Numbered from the stretch's first letter, positions 45,252 to 54,610 are shown. The stretch is 64,000 nt of DNA from Marinifilum sp965230805 (GCF_965230805.1 NZ_OZ246019.1:682001-746000); one strand, 5' to 3'. Made by a program: numbers and translations. The notes: a model not told the origin generated them from the sequence alone.

Positions 45252-45592
45252 GTTTCTCTTTTTGCAATCACTTTTTTAGCAAATTTGCTACATTCTTAAA
45301 GAGACTGATTTTGTGCTAATACTGGTATTTTTCGGATTATAAATCCTAAACTCCTAAGCCTTGATTGCAAATCAGGACTAAAACGGTAAATTATATCAAA
45401 ATACAAAATTTGGAAGCACATTTACTGGTAAATGAAACTCTTATAGTAGGATGGAGTTGAAGGATTTTGATATTTTGGCTCAAACTTGTGAAAATACTTA
45501 GTCAAACCCAGTTGTAGACTATTAACGATTTGTCCTAAGAAAGAAAAACCAAATGCCTTATCGCATTATTACAATAATGTAAAATCACTAAA
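45252..45592. other. Intergenic stretch, nothing recognised
   Basis: A/T-rich sequence downstream of the signalling operon. No gene, RNA or repeat was recognised before the terminator at 45593. Confidence 0.5.
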
Positions 45593-45616
45593 AAATCCAG
45601 ACAACTGCCTGGATTT
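45593..45616. terminator. Terminator between the PP2C and citC convergent genes
   Basis: AAATCCAG / CTGGATTT arms with an 8-nt loop and T-rich tail ATTT on the plus strand. Repeat copy F is inserted immediately after it, its target duplication ATTT being part of the tail. Confidence 0.7.
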
Positions 45617-45620
45617 ATTT

Positions 45621-45887
45621 AACGTGAGTTCGACGTAAAATTCTATCCACAGAAAGTTATATTTGCGATAGATTTGCATTAAAAATTTGGAAAGAATAGC
45701 GGGCTATTTTGAGAAATTTTTAATGTGAAGATGTCGTAAAGAGAACTTTCCATTATGTGTTTGCCTGCTTTCGGCATAAATTTCCTCAAATCTTCTTGAA
45801 ATATCCCGATATTCCTTCGAAAATTTGAGAAAATTTCTACTCAAAATCAGATCAAACTCTTAACGAATTTTACGTCGAACTCACGTT
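45621..45887 (+). mobile_element. Copy F of the ~267-bp AACGTGAG element
   Basis: The 267-bp unit has perfect ATTT duplications (45617-45620, 45888-45891). Its two termini are exact inverted repeats over 23 bp (right end GAATTTTACGTCGAACTCAC then GTT). Both hairpins are intact. Confidence 0.93.
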
Positions 45888-45900
45888 ATTTAATATCAAT

Positions 45901-46974
45901 TTAATGTCTTGTGACTGTATTCTTAATTTTTGTCCGTACTTCAATGGATTCATCCGAGAGTAAGAAATTCTTGGTTGAATTCGGAAGAAATTCCAGAACA
46001 TCCTCGAGTCTATCCTCACGAATTGCTTGTCTTACTTTAGATGCGGAAATGTAATTCCCATCTCCACCGCAAGTAATTCTGGGAATTTCAAGCAAATCGA
46101 CACCATTTGAGGGTAAATATTTAATCATGGCTTCGTTATAGGCTGCCGTTATCGGCGAATACATTTCCGTGCCAACATATCTTTTGTTAATGTTCAGAAC
46201 AGGTACAATGTAACGCAAGAAAGTGATTACATCGAGTTCAGCTTGCTTGGCAGCAATGTCACTTTCCTTTTCCTGTTTGAGGAAGTACGATGGAAAAATT
46301 GTACCTGAAACCACATAATTTCCTCCTTTAACCATCACAAGGTTTTCTATACTGCCAAGTTCTTCTTTTATCAATCGCCATCTTATATCAAAGGTAAAAG
46401 ATGAACGATCTTCCTCGACAATAAATAGATATACCAATCTATTTTCTTTGCAAGCTTTCTCGATTAGGTATTTGTGTCCTTTGGTAAACGGATTACAATT
46501 AACCACCACAGCTGCAATATCTCCAACACTTATTTCCTGTTTGATCGAACGCAAATAATTCTGATAGGTTTGAATGTTTTCGTAGCCAAATTCCAAAACA
46601 GAAAACAATGGCTCTGCAGTAGCAATCTCAGTAAAACCCAAACCTTTAAATACTTCTAAATTTCGGGGCTTGGTGTAAACAAAAATATGTTTGTGTTTCT
46701 GAATTACGATATCAATTAGGTGTGTAACAATTTGTGCAAAAGCAGCTCCTTCCCTAAATTTTGGTGCTACGGCCACATACTTTAAAACTCTTCCTTTGTA
46801 AGATCCCGTTCCAATAACTTCATCGTTTAAGTTATAAAGTATCATTGTGTAATCAACTTCATGCTGATTAAAATCGAACCCCAATGGTTCCAGAAACCTT
46901 GCCACCAATTTTATATCAAAGGGGTTTCTCAAATCCAAAGATTCTTCTCTGTAATCAGTATTCTCTACTCCCAT
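45901..46974 (-). CDS. citC: [Citrate (pro-3S)-lyase] ligase
   Basis: The 357-aa protein activates citrate lyase by acetylating the thiol of the CitD prosthetic group with acetate and ATP. An N-terminal GNAT-like domain (~1-140, VAPKFREGAAFAQIV) is followed by a nucleotidyltransferase domain starting VVVNCNPFTKGHKYLIEKA, with the (H/T)xGH motif and a C-terminal ISASKVRQAI. It is the last gene of the cit operon, 181 bp after citXG. Its stop lies 10 bp from repeat copy F. Confidence 0.94.
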   Translation of the reverse strand: MGVENTDYREESLDLRNPFDIKLVARFLEPLGFDFNQHEVDYTMILYNLNDEVIGTGSYKGRVLKYVAVAPKFREGAAFAQIVTHLIDIVIQKHKHIFVYTKPRNLEVFKGLGFTEIATAEPLFSVLEFGYENIQTYQNYLRSIKQEISVGDIAAVVVNCNPFTKGHKYLIEKACKENRLVYLFIVEEDRSSFTFDIRWRLIKEELGSIENLVMVKGGNYVVSGTIFPSYFLKQEKESDIAAKQAELDVITFLRYIVPVLNINKRYVGTEMYSPITAAYNEAMIKYLPSNGVDLLEIPRITCGGDGNYISASKVRQAIREDRLEDVLEFLPNSTKNFLLSDESIEVRTKIKNTVTRH

Positions 46975-47155
46975 TTTTTCGTTAGATTAAGTGTTTGTTA
47001 GTGTTTGATAGTGTGTTATATGAAAGATCAATATTATTGGATTTTGGCACAAATTCAATGTTATTGCCATATGTTTTAGAGATATATTAAAAACCATAAA
47101 TCATGACAAATGTTATTTGTTTTATTGTGCAGATTTGTTATTGCTAAGATTAATT

Positions 47156-48541
47156 CTAATGTTTATTAGCTGTAAAGATAAAATAAGAAAGCGCTAACAA
47201 ATCAGCTGACCCTCCCGGAGATATGTGATTCTTATCACAGTAAGTGATCAAATCCTGGTATAGAAATTCAAATTTCTCATCATTAAAATGTACAAAGGCA
47301 TTTTGTGCCTTTTGTTTTAATTCTTCAAGTATCTCAACTCCTTTTCGATACAAAATATTACTATCATCATTATTAGCAATCAATGCCAGTAAGGCATGAG
47401 TTAAAGAACTATTCAAAGTTTTATCACTTACTTGATTGACATTAAGCAAATGCAATTCCAAAACCGGGATTGCATGCTTAAATACACAAGGCAAGCCCGC
47501 TTGAACTTCACCTCGAATGCCCATGCCTTTTTTTCCATATTTTTCAAAACAAATCTCCCCATGTGTTTGATTTTCATTGAGTATTTTTCGTCCCAACTCG
47601 CGTTCGACAAGATCACCGTTTAATACTTGAATCAGATTCACAAAAGCCCGATAGCTAAATTTTTGATTTGAGATTAGATACGCACTTATAAAAAGAGAAA
47701 AAACCAATAAGAAAATGGCTCCTTTATGGGTATTAATTCCTTTGCTTGCTCGAAACATATCATCCTCCATTAACAAACCAATGCGACGCAATTCAGGAAT
47801 TGCTTTTTTTAAATCACCATCGGTAAACGTATAGCCATATTCGGCAATATCCCTAAAATAAACCGATAAAACCGATGCCGAATTAAGGAAAGTAGCAAAA
47901 TCCATATCATCATGAGATCCATTTGAAAAACGATCAACCAAGCCTGGTTTTGGAGTAAGTGCCACCTCATACAAAAGGGAGTTTAATGCCTTTGAAGCAA
48001 GATCTTTACAGGTTCGTTCTCTATCAAGATTATTTAAATAAACATCAATATCAGAATCAATTTTATTACGAATATCATGGTAAGGATGATTTTTTTCGCG
48101 CATGCAAACCAGCGCAGGCTTTTCGTTACAGAAGTAACAAAGCTTGGCCTTACCTGAAGAAACCGGCTCTCCGCTTACATTTGTGATATCAACATCAAGC
48201 AATCGCCCTAAAGGGTGAGATTCTTCAAACTGTTCGGAGATCTGTTTCACCTCTTCTATTGCATAATTTTCTTCGAGAAGAGGAGTAAGAAAAAAATCGC
48301 CAGCCTCATCAGTAGCACAATATTCTGCCGATACATCCACCAATATCCTGTGTGATAACAAATGACGCGTTAGTTCTGATAACACCATTTTAAAACACAA
48401 ATGGATTTTCTCATTAGATTTCGGATAGCCAGGAATATTAAGATTCAGGCTTAAGGAAGCCCTCCCCGAATTCGAAATCTCAGCTCGCAAAGCAGCTCTT
48501 TTGTCTCTGGCAGCTAATATTTTTCCTAACACTTCCTCCAT
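47156..48541 (-). CDS. citXG: Fused CitX-CitG: citrate lyase holo-ACP synthase and triphosphoribosyl-dephospho-CoA synthase
   Basis: The 461-aa fusion has CitX at ~1-180 (ILAARDKRAALRAEI, PLGRLLDVDIT, then a Cys/His-rich CYFCNEKPALVCMREKNHPYHDI) and CitG at ~185-455 (LTPKPGLVDRFSNGSHDDMDFATF, GINTHKGAIFLL, SPGGSADLLALSYF). CitG makes the 2'-(5''-triphosphoribosyl)-3'-dephospho-CoA precursor and CitX attaches it to Ser of CitD. Fusions of this kind occur in several lineages. A hairpin lies between this gene and citF. Confidence 0.93.
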   Translation of the reverse strand: MEEVLGKILAARDKRAALRAEISNSGRASLSLNLNIPGYPKSNEKIHLCFKMVLSELTRHLLSHRILVDVSAEYCATDEAGDFFLTPLLEENYAIEEVKQISEQFEESHPLGRLLDVDITNVSGEPVSSGKAKLCYFCNEKPALVCMREKNHPYHDIRNKIDSDIDVYLNNLDRERTCKDLASKALNSLLYEVALTPKPGLVDRFSNGSHDDMDFATFLNSASVLSVYFRDIAEYGYTFTDGDLKKAIPELRRIGLLMEDDMFRASKGINTHKGAIFLLVFSLFISAYLISNQKFSYRAFVNLIQVLNGDLVERELGRKILNENQTHGEICFEKYGKKGMGIRGEVQAGLPCVFKHAIPVLELHLLNVNQVSDKTLNSSLTHALLALIANNDDSNILYRKGVEILEELKQKAQNAFVHFNDEKFEFLYQDLITYCDKNHISPGGSADLLALSYFIFTANKH

Positions 48542-48573
48542 TCTGTTTTTAATCTAAATATCTATCTAAAATT

Positions 48574-48605
48574 ACACCCTAAAAGTGAAATCACAATTAG
48601 GGTGT
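48574..48605 (-). promoter_or_regulatory. Intercistronic hairpin between citF and citXG
   Basis: Arms ACACCCTAA / TTAGGGTGT enclose a smaller GTGA/TCAC stem. A T-rich stretch follows on the minus strand. It may be a partial terminator or processing site lowering expression of the maturation genes relative to the structural subunits. Confidence 0.55.
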
Positions 48606-48627
48606 ATTTTCTTTATATCCCAATCTC

Positions 48628-50187
48628 TTAGGAGAGATTTTCAACATTATAAATTACATCAATGATGGTTCCATCGCGGTATTCAACCAGAGCAACAATC
48701 TTCTCTCCCAACTTCTTTTCGGCTGGAATCCCTGTCATACTATCAACTTCATCCTTAAGATTTCGAATGTCAATCACCTTAAGTCCGGCTTTTATAAGAG
48801 CCGCAGCAAGATTTGGTTTTGATGGGTTAACACATACCCCTCTTTCAGTTACAATAACATCAACACTCTCGCCGGGGGTAACCACAGTATGAACTCTATC
48901 CTTAACAATTGGTAGCCGACCACGGAACGAAGGGCAAACTACAACTGTTAGATTTGCTCCTGAAGCCGTATCGGAATGTCCACCTGATGCACCACGAATT
49001 TCACCTGATGAACCGGTAATTACATTTACATTAAAATCAACATCAACTTCCAAAGCACCAAGAACAACAACATCAAGCTTGTTGGTCATCGACCCACAGT
49101 TGTTTGGATTTGCATACTGATCGCAACTAATTTCGATATGATTTGGATTGTTCAATACCGAAGTACTTACCGCTGCATCGAAAGATTGCACATCGAAAAT
49201 AGCCTGAAACAATCCTTCTTCCAGCATATCAACACCATAAGAAGTAACACCACCAATCATAAAGCTACCTTTGATCTCCTTGCGTTTCATATCTTCCCGA
49301 AGGAATTTAGCAACAGCAAGCGATGCTCCCCCAGCACCAACCTGGAACGACATTCCATCTTTAAATAGGCCTGAGTGCTCAATTACATTAGCAGCAATAC
49401 GAGCAATACGCAAATCCATCGGCGATTTGGTAATACGCGTTGTACCCGATGCAATTTTACTTGCATCACCAATACTATCAACCTTTACCACATAATCAAT
49501 AAAGTGTTGGCGAATGGTACTTGGCAGACAAGGATAATCAACCAAATTATCGGTTACAACAATTACATTTTTTGAGTATCTTGCATCGATATCTGCATAA
49601 CCCATGGAACCAAATGCAGAAGGTCCGTGAGAACCTGTTGAGTTACCTTCCTCATCGGAAGCCGAGGCAGCCAATACCGATAAATCAGGCTTAATTCTTC
49701 CTGTTAAAAAATCGCGTACTCGTCCACCATGAGAGTGAATAATTGCAGGATATTTTAATTTCCCCATCGAAATGATCTCACCAAGTCTACCACGAATCCC
49801 CGAAGAAAAAATCTTGGTAATCATTCCTTTCTCAACGTAAGGAACCAATCCATCGTGAGCCGAAGTTAGAGATGACGAAGCCAAAGTGATATCTTTGATT
49901 CCCATTTCATCAAGAATCTTAATGGTTTGCATCAAAACACCGTCACCGCCACGCAGGTGATGGTGACATGTAAGAGTCATACCATCGAATGGCTTACACT
50001 TTTTAATTGCAGCCTCTAAACTATCGCAAAGTTTAGAAGTATGTGGTTTTTTTGCTTTAAGTGTTCTGGAAATATTTGTAGCCGGAGCTTCATCTTCAAT
50101 AATGCTTTTCCAAACACCACGGAATGGCTTAAGTTCGCCAAATCCTTCTATATATTCAGGAATTTCAACTCCTAATGCATTTTTCAT
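48628..50187 (-). CDS. citF: Citrate lyase alpha subunit (citrate CoA-transferase)
   Basis: The 519-aa protein exchanges the acetyl group on the acyl carrier CitD for citrate. Signatures are GMTLTCHHHLRGGDGVL near residue 75, HSHGGRVRDFLTGRI, SFQVGAGGASLAVAKFL, the SFDAAVSTSVLNNPNHIEIS region and IRGASGGHSDTASGANL. The length matches CitF. It is the third gene of citD-citE-citF, 68 bp after citE. Confidence 0.96.
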   Translation of the reverse strand: MKNALGVEIPEYIEGFGELKPFRGVWKSIIEDEAPATNISRTLKAKKPHTSKLCDSLEAAIKKCKPFDGMTLTCHHHLRGGDGVLMQTIKILDEMGIKDITLASSSLTSAHDGLVPYVEKGMITKIFSSGIRGRLGEIISMGKLKYPAIIHSHGGRVRDFLTGRIKPDLSVLAASASDEEGNSTGSHGPSAFGSMGYADIDARYSKNVIVVTDNLVDYPCLPSTIRQHFIDYVVKVDSIGDASKIASGTTRITKSPMDLRIARIAANVIEHSGLFKDGMSFQVGAGGASLAVAKFLREDMKRKEIKGSFMIGGVTSYGVDMLEEGLFQAIFDVQSFDAAVSTSVLNNPNHIEISCDQYANPNNCGSMTNKLDVVVLGALEVDVDFNVNVITGSSGEIRGASGGHSDTASGANLTVVVCPSFRGRLPIVKDRVHTVVTPGESVDVIVTERGVCVNPSKPNLAAALIKAGLKVIDIRNLKDEVDSMTGIPAEKKLGEKIVALVEYRDGTIIDVIYNVENLS

Positions 50188-50255
50188 CAGTTTATAATTT
50201 CTTTACAGTTTCATTTTGTGTTTGTATTGCTATCAGTTGTAAAACAGAACAGCTG

Positions 50256-51155
50256 TTAACTCACAAGCGATTCTTCGATTTCTTTTAAATCAATATTAGC
50301 ATATTCCAGCACAGTAATGGCTCTCTGAACAACCGGAGCATCTACCATTTTTCCATCAATGGCAAATACACCAATGCCTGCATTTTTATTTCGGATATAT
50401 TCTGAATAAACTCTGTATGCTTTGCGCACCTCCTTTTCGGTTGGATTAAAAACTTCATGTACAGCATCCACCTGACGAGGATTAATTAATGCTTTTCCTG
50501 CAAAACCAATCTTCTTTATGTATTCTGTTTCTTCACGCAGCCCTTCTTCATCATTTACATCTGCAAAAACCGTATCAAGAACATCTAATCCGTATGCCTT
50601 TCCCGCCATAACAATGCGCTTACGTGCATAATCAATACCAACACCATCGGGAGTTTTTACAATTCCCATATCAGCAGTTAAATCCTGACCACCAATAGTA
50701 AGTGCATCAATTCTTGAATCAGCAGCTGCAATATCATAAACGTTGGCAACACCTTTTGCTGTTTCGATCATTACATGAATGGTCATCGTTGGATTCTTAA
50801 TACCATGCTCTTTCTCAATTCTTCGAACCTCTTTCATGAAATCCTTAACATCCTGTACTGTTTCTGTTTTAGGAAATCTGATGTTATCAGGTTGCAATGG
50901 CACAATCTCCTCCAAATCGGCAATACCAAACGGAGTGTTCATATTATTTACACGAACACAGACCTCTGTATCGTAGAACTCGACAGTTTTAATCATATTG
51001 CGCACCAGTATTCTTGCTGCATCCTTTTGGTTCAATGCCACGGCATCCTCTAAATCTAATAAAACGGCATCGCATCCATATACTCCGGCTTGTTGAATCA
51101 TTGCGGGATTATTTCCCGGAATGTACAACATCGATCTTCTTTTCTTCCTTGTCAT
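50256..51155 (-). CDS. citE: Citrate lyase beta subunit (citryl-ACP lyase)
   Basis: The 299-aa TIM-barrel HpcH/HpaI-type lyase cleaves citryl-ACP to oxaloacetate and acetyl-ACP. Motifs are RSMLYIPGNNPAMIQQA, LLDLEDAVALNQKDAAR, CVRVNNMNTPFG, PKTETVQDV, TIHVMIETAKGV and GFAGKALINPRQV. Its ATG overlaps the citD stop codon (TAATG), so translation is coupled. A GGAGG lies 8-12 nt before it. Confidence 0.96.
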   Translation of the reverse strand: MTRKKRRSMLYIPGNNPAMIQQAGVYGCDAVLLDLEDAVALNQKDAARILVRNMIKTVEFYDTEVCVRVNNMNTPFGIADLEEIVPLQPDNIRFPKTETVQDVKDFMKEVRRIEKEHGIKNPTMTIHVMIETAKGVANVYDIAAADSRIDALTIGGQDLTADMGIVKTPDGVGIDYARKRIVMAGKAYGLDVLDTVFADVNDEEGLREETEYIKKIGFAGKALINPRQVDAVHEVFNPTEKEVRKAYRVYSEYIRNKNAGIGVFAIDGKMVDAPVVQRAITVLEYANIDLKEIEESLVS

Positions 51156-51442
51156 TACATAGTACCCTCCTGAATACCTAAAGAACGTTTAACAGCAGCT
51201 TCAACTCTTGCTTTAATTGTTGGTGTAAGAGCTCCTTTATCTTTTGCAATTAAGTGAACATCTTGGATATCCAACTCATCTAATACCTGATTAATCGTAG
51301 TTTTGATATCCTCTTCGAACTGCAATATTACAGTGGAAGAAATATCAATTTGGCGGCCGGTTTTCTCTGAAATAGGTTCGATCAAGACCATTATATCGCT
51401 TGATTCGAAAGTTCCGGCTTGCGCTTTAAACTTGGGTGTCAT
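51155..51442 (-). CDS. citD: Citrate lyase acyl carrier protein (gamma subunit)
   Basis: The 95-aa carrier has the prosthetic-group site AGTFESSDIMVLIEP. Ser14 is the residue modified with phosphoribosyl-dephospho-CoA in characterised CitD. It is the first gene of the operon citD-citE-citF-citXG-citC. The window has no citrate carrier or oxaloacetate decarboxylase, so uptake and the fate of oxaloacetate are encoded elsewhere. Confidence 0.95.
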   Translation of the reverse strand: MTPKFKAQAGTFESSDIMVLIEPISEKTGRQIDISSTVILQFEEDIKTTINQVLDELDIQDVHLIAKDKGALTPTIKARVEAAVKRSLGIQEGTM

Positions 51443-52175
51443 TGTTAATGAAATTAGTTTAAATTATTCCGTAAGGATTTTTATAATTGATCATGCAAAT
51501 TTTAATGTCTTTGAATAGAAATCAAAGCACTTTTAAAGATTTTTGTAGTTAATTACCTACTGTTATAAAACACAATCTGGAAACGATTGCATATCAAGAC
51601 ATTACCACCAAGCAAAATTGTGTAAGCACTTATATTTCTTACTACTTACTTGCTTTATAAGTATTGAATAAAGAAAGTTTATCTATCCTTATCCAACATT
51701 AAACAAAAAACTGCTTTAATTCCTCTAATCTTGCAGTTAGTCAATTTAAAAAATAGGAGTCAAAAAATAAGACTCCGCAAATGCGAAGTCTTAATTGTTA
51801 GTGATTAGTAAGTGGTTAGAATTTACAAAGCCAATAAAAAGAAAATCAATCGTGTGACTAATAAATTCTTAAATGGCAATTGTATCGTACTTTTTTAATA
51901 CGACACAATAAAGTATATTTTTTTTAATTACGCAAACGTTTTCTTAAAAAATGATTTTTCAGCTTTTTATTTTTACAAATTCTTAAAAGCATCCTTGCTT
52001 GGTTAGTTTTAATTACAGATATATTTCTTCTAATGATTCTGGAACCAAGTTGATATCCTATCAGTATCTAAAAATTACACAAGCAGGATTAAAAATGCTG
52101 CAATAATCTATATCTCTATTTCTTTGCCTTAACACAGAAAAAGCACTTGAAGGCTCATTTCTTAATAAATCTGAT
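51443..52175. other. A/T-rich region upstream of citD
   Basis: No gene was found. A hairpin AAGACTCCGC/GCGAAGTCTT (51769-51792) looks like a terminator, perhaps of a transcript reading from the intron-fragment region. The citD promoter should lie at 51443-51600, but no clean consensus was seen. Confidence 0.45.
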
Positions 52176-52248
52176 AATAAGTTGAGTTCGTCATAAGATT
52201 TTGGATTCAAATCGCTTATACAAAAATATTAATCGAACTCAGCTTATT
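52176..52248. repeat. 73-bp inverted-repeat mini-element
   Basis: AATAAGTTGAGTTCG and CGAACTCAGCTTATT are inverted with one mismatch around 43 bp. The ends resemble the TGAGTTCG core of the AACGTGAG family, and the interior has AAAAATATTAATCGAACTC as in its older subfamily. Confidence 0.6.
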
Positions 52249-52252
52249 TCCA

Positions 52253-52588
52253 ACAAAACGATTAATACATTTCACTTAGCGATTAATCTTTAATAAGGCT
52301 ACCTCATAGCCTCATATCAGGTTCCTGTTCGTCAGTACCGGATTTTGTAGTCTCGCTTCCTTCAGTGCATACCTCACGGTAAACCACCTTGCGACTTACT
52401 AATGCTTCCCAGAGTCACCTCGGCACATAAGGGACTTACACCCTCTGGAAAATTAACATACTTAAGCTCTTTTGACTAAATATTTGCATATTTAAACTTT
52501 TTCAAGAGCTTACAAATAAGTGTGCTCTTGCTCATGCAGGGCACACACAAAACGATTAATACATTTCACTTAGCGATTAATCTTTAAT
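52253..52588. repeat. 42-bp perfect direct repeats flanking a group II intron fragment
   Basis: ACAAAACGATTAATACATTT and the following 22 bases at 52253-52294 recur exactly at 52547-52588, 294 bp apart. The copies themselves contain GATTAAT twice. The duplicated block brackets the intron-like segment. Confidence 0.9.
52297..52450 (-). ncRNA. Group II intron RNA fragment (domain I region, no reverse transcriptase)
   Basis: On the minus strand the sequence reads GAGGGTGTAAGTCCCTTATG, GAAGCATTAGTAAGTCGCAAGG, GTGAGGTATGCACTGAAGGAAGCGAGAC and GGTACTGACGAACAGGAACC. These are features of bacterial group II intron domain I (the GAAGGAAGC and GACGAACAGGAACC blocks are particularly typical). Neither the 5' GUGYG end with exon junction, domains IV-VI, nor the intron protein is seen, so this is a remnant. 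Confidence 0.75.
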
Positions 52589-52724
52589 TAAACCCAATAT
52601 TAAGTGGCACTCCCTATATTCGCAATACATTTAAAAAATTGAAAGGTTTTAGATTAGTTTAGAATATATAATGTTAGAGTTAGCTTGAACTGTTCCACAC
52701 ATGCAGTTCAAAATGAAAATGAAG

Positions 52725-52751
52725 ATAGCCCCGGAACCAACCTGGGGCTAT
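52725..52751 (-). terminator. Terminator of the ADP-dependent sugar kinase gene
   Basis: ATAGCCCC / GGGGCTAT arms. The minus strand continues with CTTCATTTTCATTTT. It is 60 bp after the stop. A second hairpin, TTGAACTG/CAGTTCAA, lies at 52685-52711. Confidence 0.75.
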
Positions 52752-52810
52752 TTTCCTTAATAAAGAATTAAAAGTTGTAATTACTGAACTACATTGACAT
52801 TAATTTGAAC

Positions 52811-54244
52811 CTATACTGCTGCAACCAATGATACCGACGAAATGGTATCACCCATTCCTACCAAACTAACTGGTTTTTCGATTAATATTGTTGGAACTGC
52901 AATTAATTCAATTACTTCGTTCGAAAAGATACCCGTAGAAAGGAAGTCATTCTCTCCAAAAATATCTCTTACAGTATTGCTTAATCCATAAAGTTCATTC
53001 AAGCCACGATCCGACACCTCATTACCTTTAGCCCACATTAATACATCCTTGCTGTTAATAGCTCCCGTACCCGCCTTTGCAGCAGCAACCATCGATGCTA
53101 ACTGCATACCATTTCTGTTCTGAAGTGGAGATATTTTAAAATCCTTTTGCTGAAGAGTTACATATAATCCATACATATGCAACTGCATTCTCGTACATTT
53201 GGTATACTCATACACCTTTAGCATGCCTTTAAACAGATTGGAAGCATTGGTTTCCTGATTACACTCTTCTGCCAATTCTTCCTCTCCGATCACTTCCAGA
53301 ATATCAATCAATTCTCTCTCATTAAATCCTATACTATCTACATCCTGCACCAAACTTTCGATAAGGTACTTTCTTACCAACTTATCCTGTGTGGAAGCGA
53401 CCTCAAGATGCAATAAGCTATCAGCGCACGACTTTCTCCATTCTGCAATCAAACTTTTCGATAAGTCAATGCGCTCAACTCCATTTGTTCCATCAGCTAA
53501 AGTTTCACTTAGCATCTGGTAGCCAGATAAAATAATATATTGCGGATTGATGTCCTCCTTCATCATCCTTTTGCTAAAATTATCATCGATATAAAGCTTG
53601 AAGTTTAAAGGATCGTAAGTTGCAATGAACCTATTTGCTTTTGGACAGATGCAAGTTTCATTACCAATTGTAAGAGAATCTCCCTTTTCAAATTCAATAA
53701 TCCAGTGGATTAGGGCATTATCATTTGTCCTATCCACCAAGGATGCTTGTTGCAACTCACCCTTTTCGTCGGTTGTTAACAAATTGGGCAAATCAAGAAA
53801 CAGTTGCGCTTGCTCTTTGGGAGCCGAAGCACAATGCACATATACATTTTGAACGCCACAAACAGCCATGGCATTTGCAACAATACCACCTTGTCCTCCC
53901 ATTTGCAATTTATCGTAGCCAACCTGTTTGTTCAGCCAATAAAAAACATCAACTTCTTCAATTAACCACTCCTCAGCAATTCCACCTTTAAAGCAGTGAA
54001 GAATACCTCTTATTGCATCCTCGTTTTTACTGATTGCCTTTTCTTTCTCAGATAAAATTAAATTTGTGTCAAGCCCATTGCTTTCAACCAACTTCTCTAT
54101 ATCTTTTCCTCTTACCTTAATAACGGCATCAACATTTGCATTAAAGGCACTAATTAAACCTTTTACTTCTCCCATCCTATCCAATTGATCGGGAGCTGTG
54201 CAATAGTTTTTAAGCCATTTAGTTTTTAATTCACTATTCGACAT
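52811..54244 (-). CDS. ADP-dependent phosphofructokinase/glucokinase family protein
   Basis: The 477-aa protein fits the ADP-dependent sugar kinase family (ribokinase-like fold). It has SAFNANVDAVIKV near residue 35, MGGQGGIVANAMAVCGV (substrate lid), YIILSGYQML, HLEVASTQDKLVRKYL followed by VDSIGFNERELIDIL, and the catalytic GMGDTISS (GxGD, base Asp) in the last 20 residues. Characterised members phosphorylate glucose or fructose-6-phosphate with ADP and are mainly archaeal or animal. The substrate here is uncertain. Single gene with its own terminator; not in an operon with other glycolytic genes. Confidence 0.85.
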   Translation of the reverse strand: MSNSELKTKWLKNYCTAPDQLDRMGEVKGLISAFNANVDAVIKVRGKDIEKLVESNGLDTNLILSEKEKAISKNEDAIRGILHCFKGGIAEEWLIEEVDVFYWLNKQVGYDKLQMGGQGGIVANAMAVCGVQNVYVHCASAPKEQAQLFLDLPNLLTTDEKGELQQASLVDRTNDNALIHWIIEFEKGDSLTIGNETCICPKANRFIATYDPLNFKLYIDDNFSKRMMKEDINPQYIILSGYQMLSETLADGTNGVERIDLSKSLIAEWRKSCADSLLHLEVASTQDKLVRKYLIESLVQDVDSIGFNERELIDILEVIGEEELAEECNQETNASNLFKGMLKVYEYTKCTRMQLHMYGLYVTLQQKDFKISPLQNRNGMQLASMVAAAKAGTGAINSKDVLMWAKGNEVSDRGLNELYGLSNTVRDIFGENDFLSTGIFSNEVIELIAVPTILIEKPVSLVGMGDTISSVSLVAAV

Positions 54245-54545
54245 TTAAGATTTTTTATATTATTATTCCAATTTTTAAACGCATCGTTTAACAAGCAATT
54301 TAATGGAATAATTTTCAAATAATTATAACAGATGTAATTTTTGTTCAATTTAATTTCGCAATCGTTCGCAGAGTTTAGGCCGTCTTATTATGCAGTGAGT
54401 CTACAATTGTTTTGATAATTTTAAGTTTAGCAATTCAAAAAAATATAGGCATGGCCTTATGCTACGGCTATCTTTTTTTAAGGAAGATTAAATTCAAAAA
54501 GATAAAAGAATAACGGGCATTGCATGGTAATACTGTTATTAAATA
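54245..54545. other. Intergenic region with a decayed dispersed repeat
   Basis: At 54461-54533 CTACGGCTATCTTTTTTTAA and TGGTAATACTGTTA are spaced as in 19083-19156, indicating a second copy of an unidentified repeat. No gene was recognised. Confidence 0.45.
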
Positions 54546-54582
54546 AAAAAGCCCTCGCAATATATAATTACGAAGACTTTTT
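54546..54582 (-). terminator. Terminator of the SPFH gene
   Basis: AAAAAGCCCTCG pairs with CGAAGACTTTTT, with a mismatch, around a 13-nt loop. It is ~28 bp after the stop codon. Confidence 0.65.
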
Positions 54583-54610
54583 TTGAATTTTAAACTCGGA
54601 GGTAAAAGTA

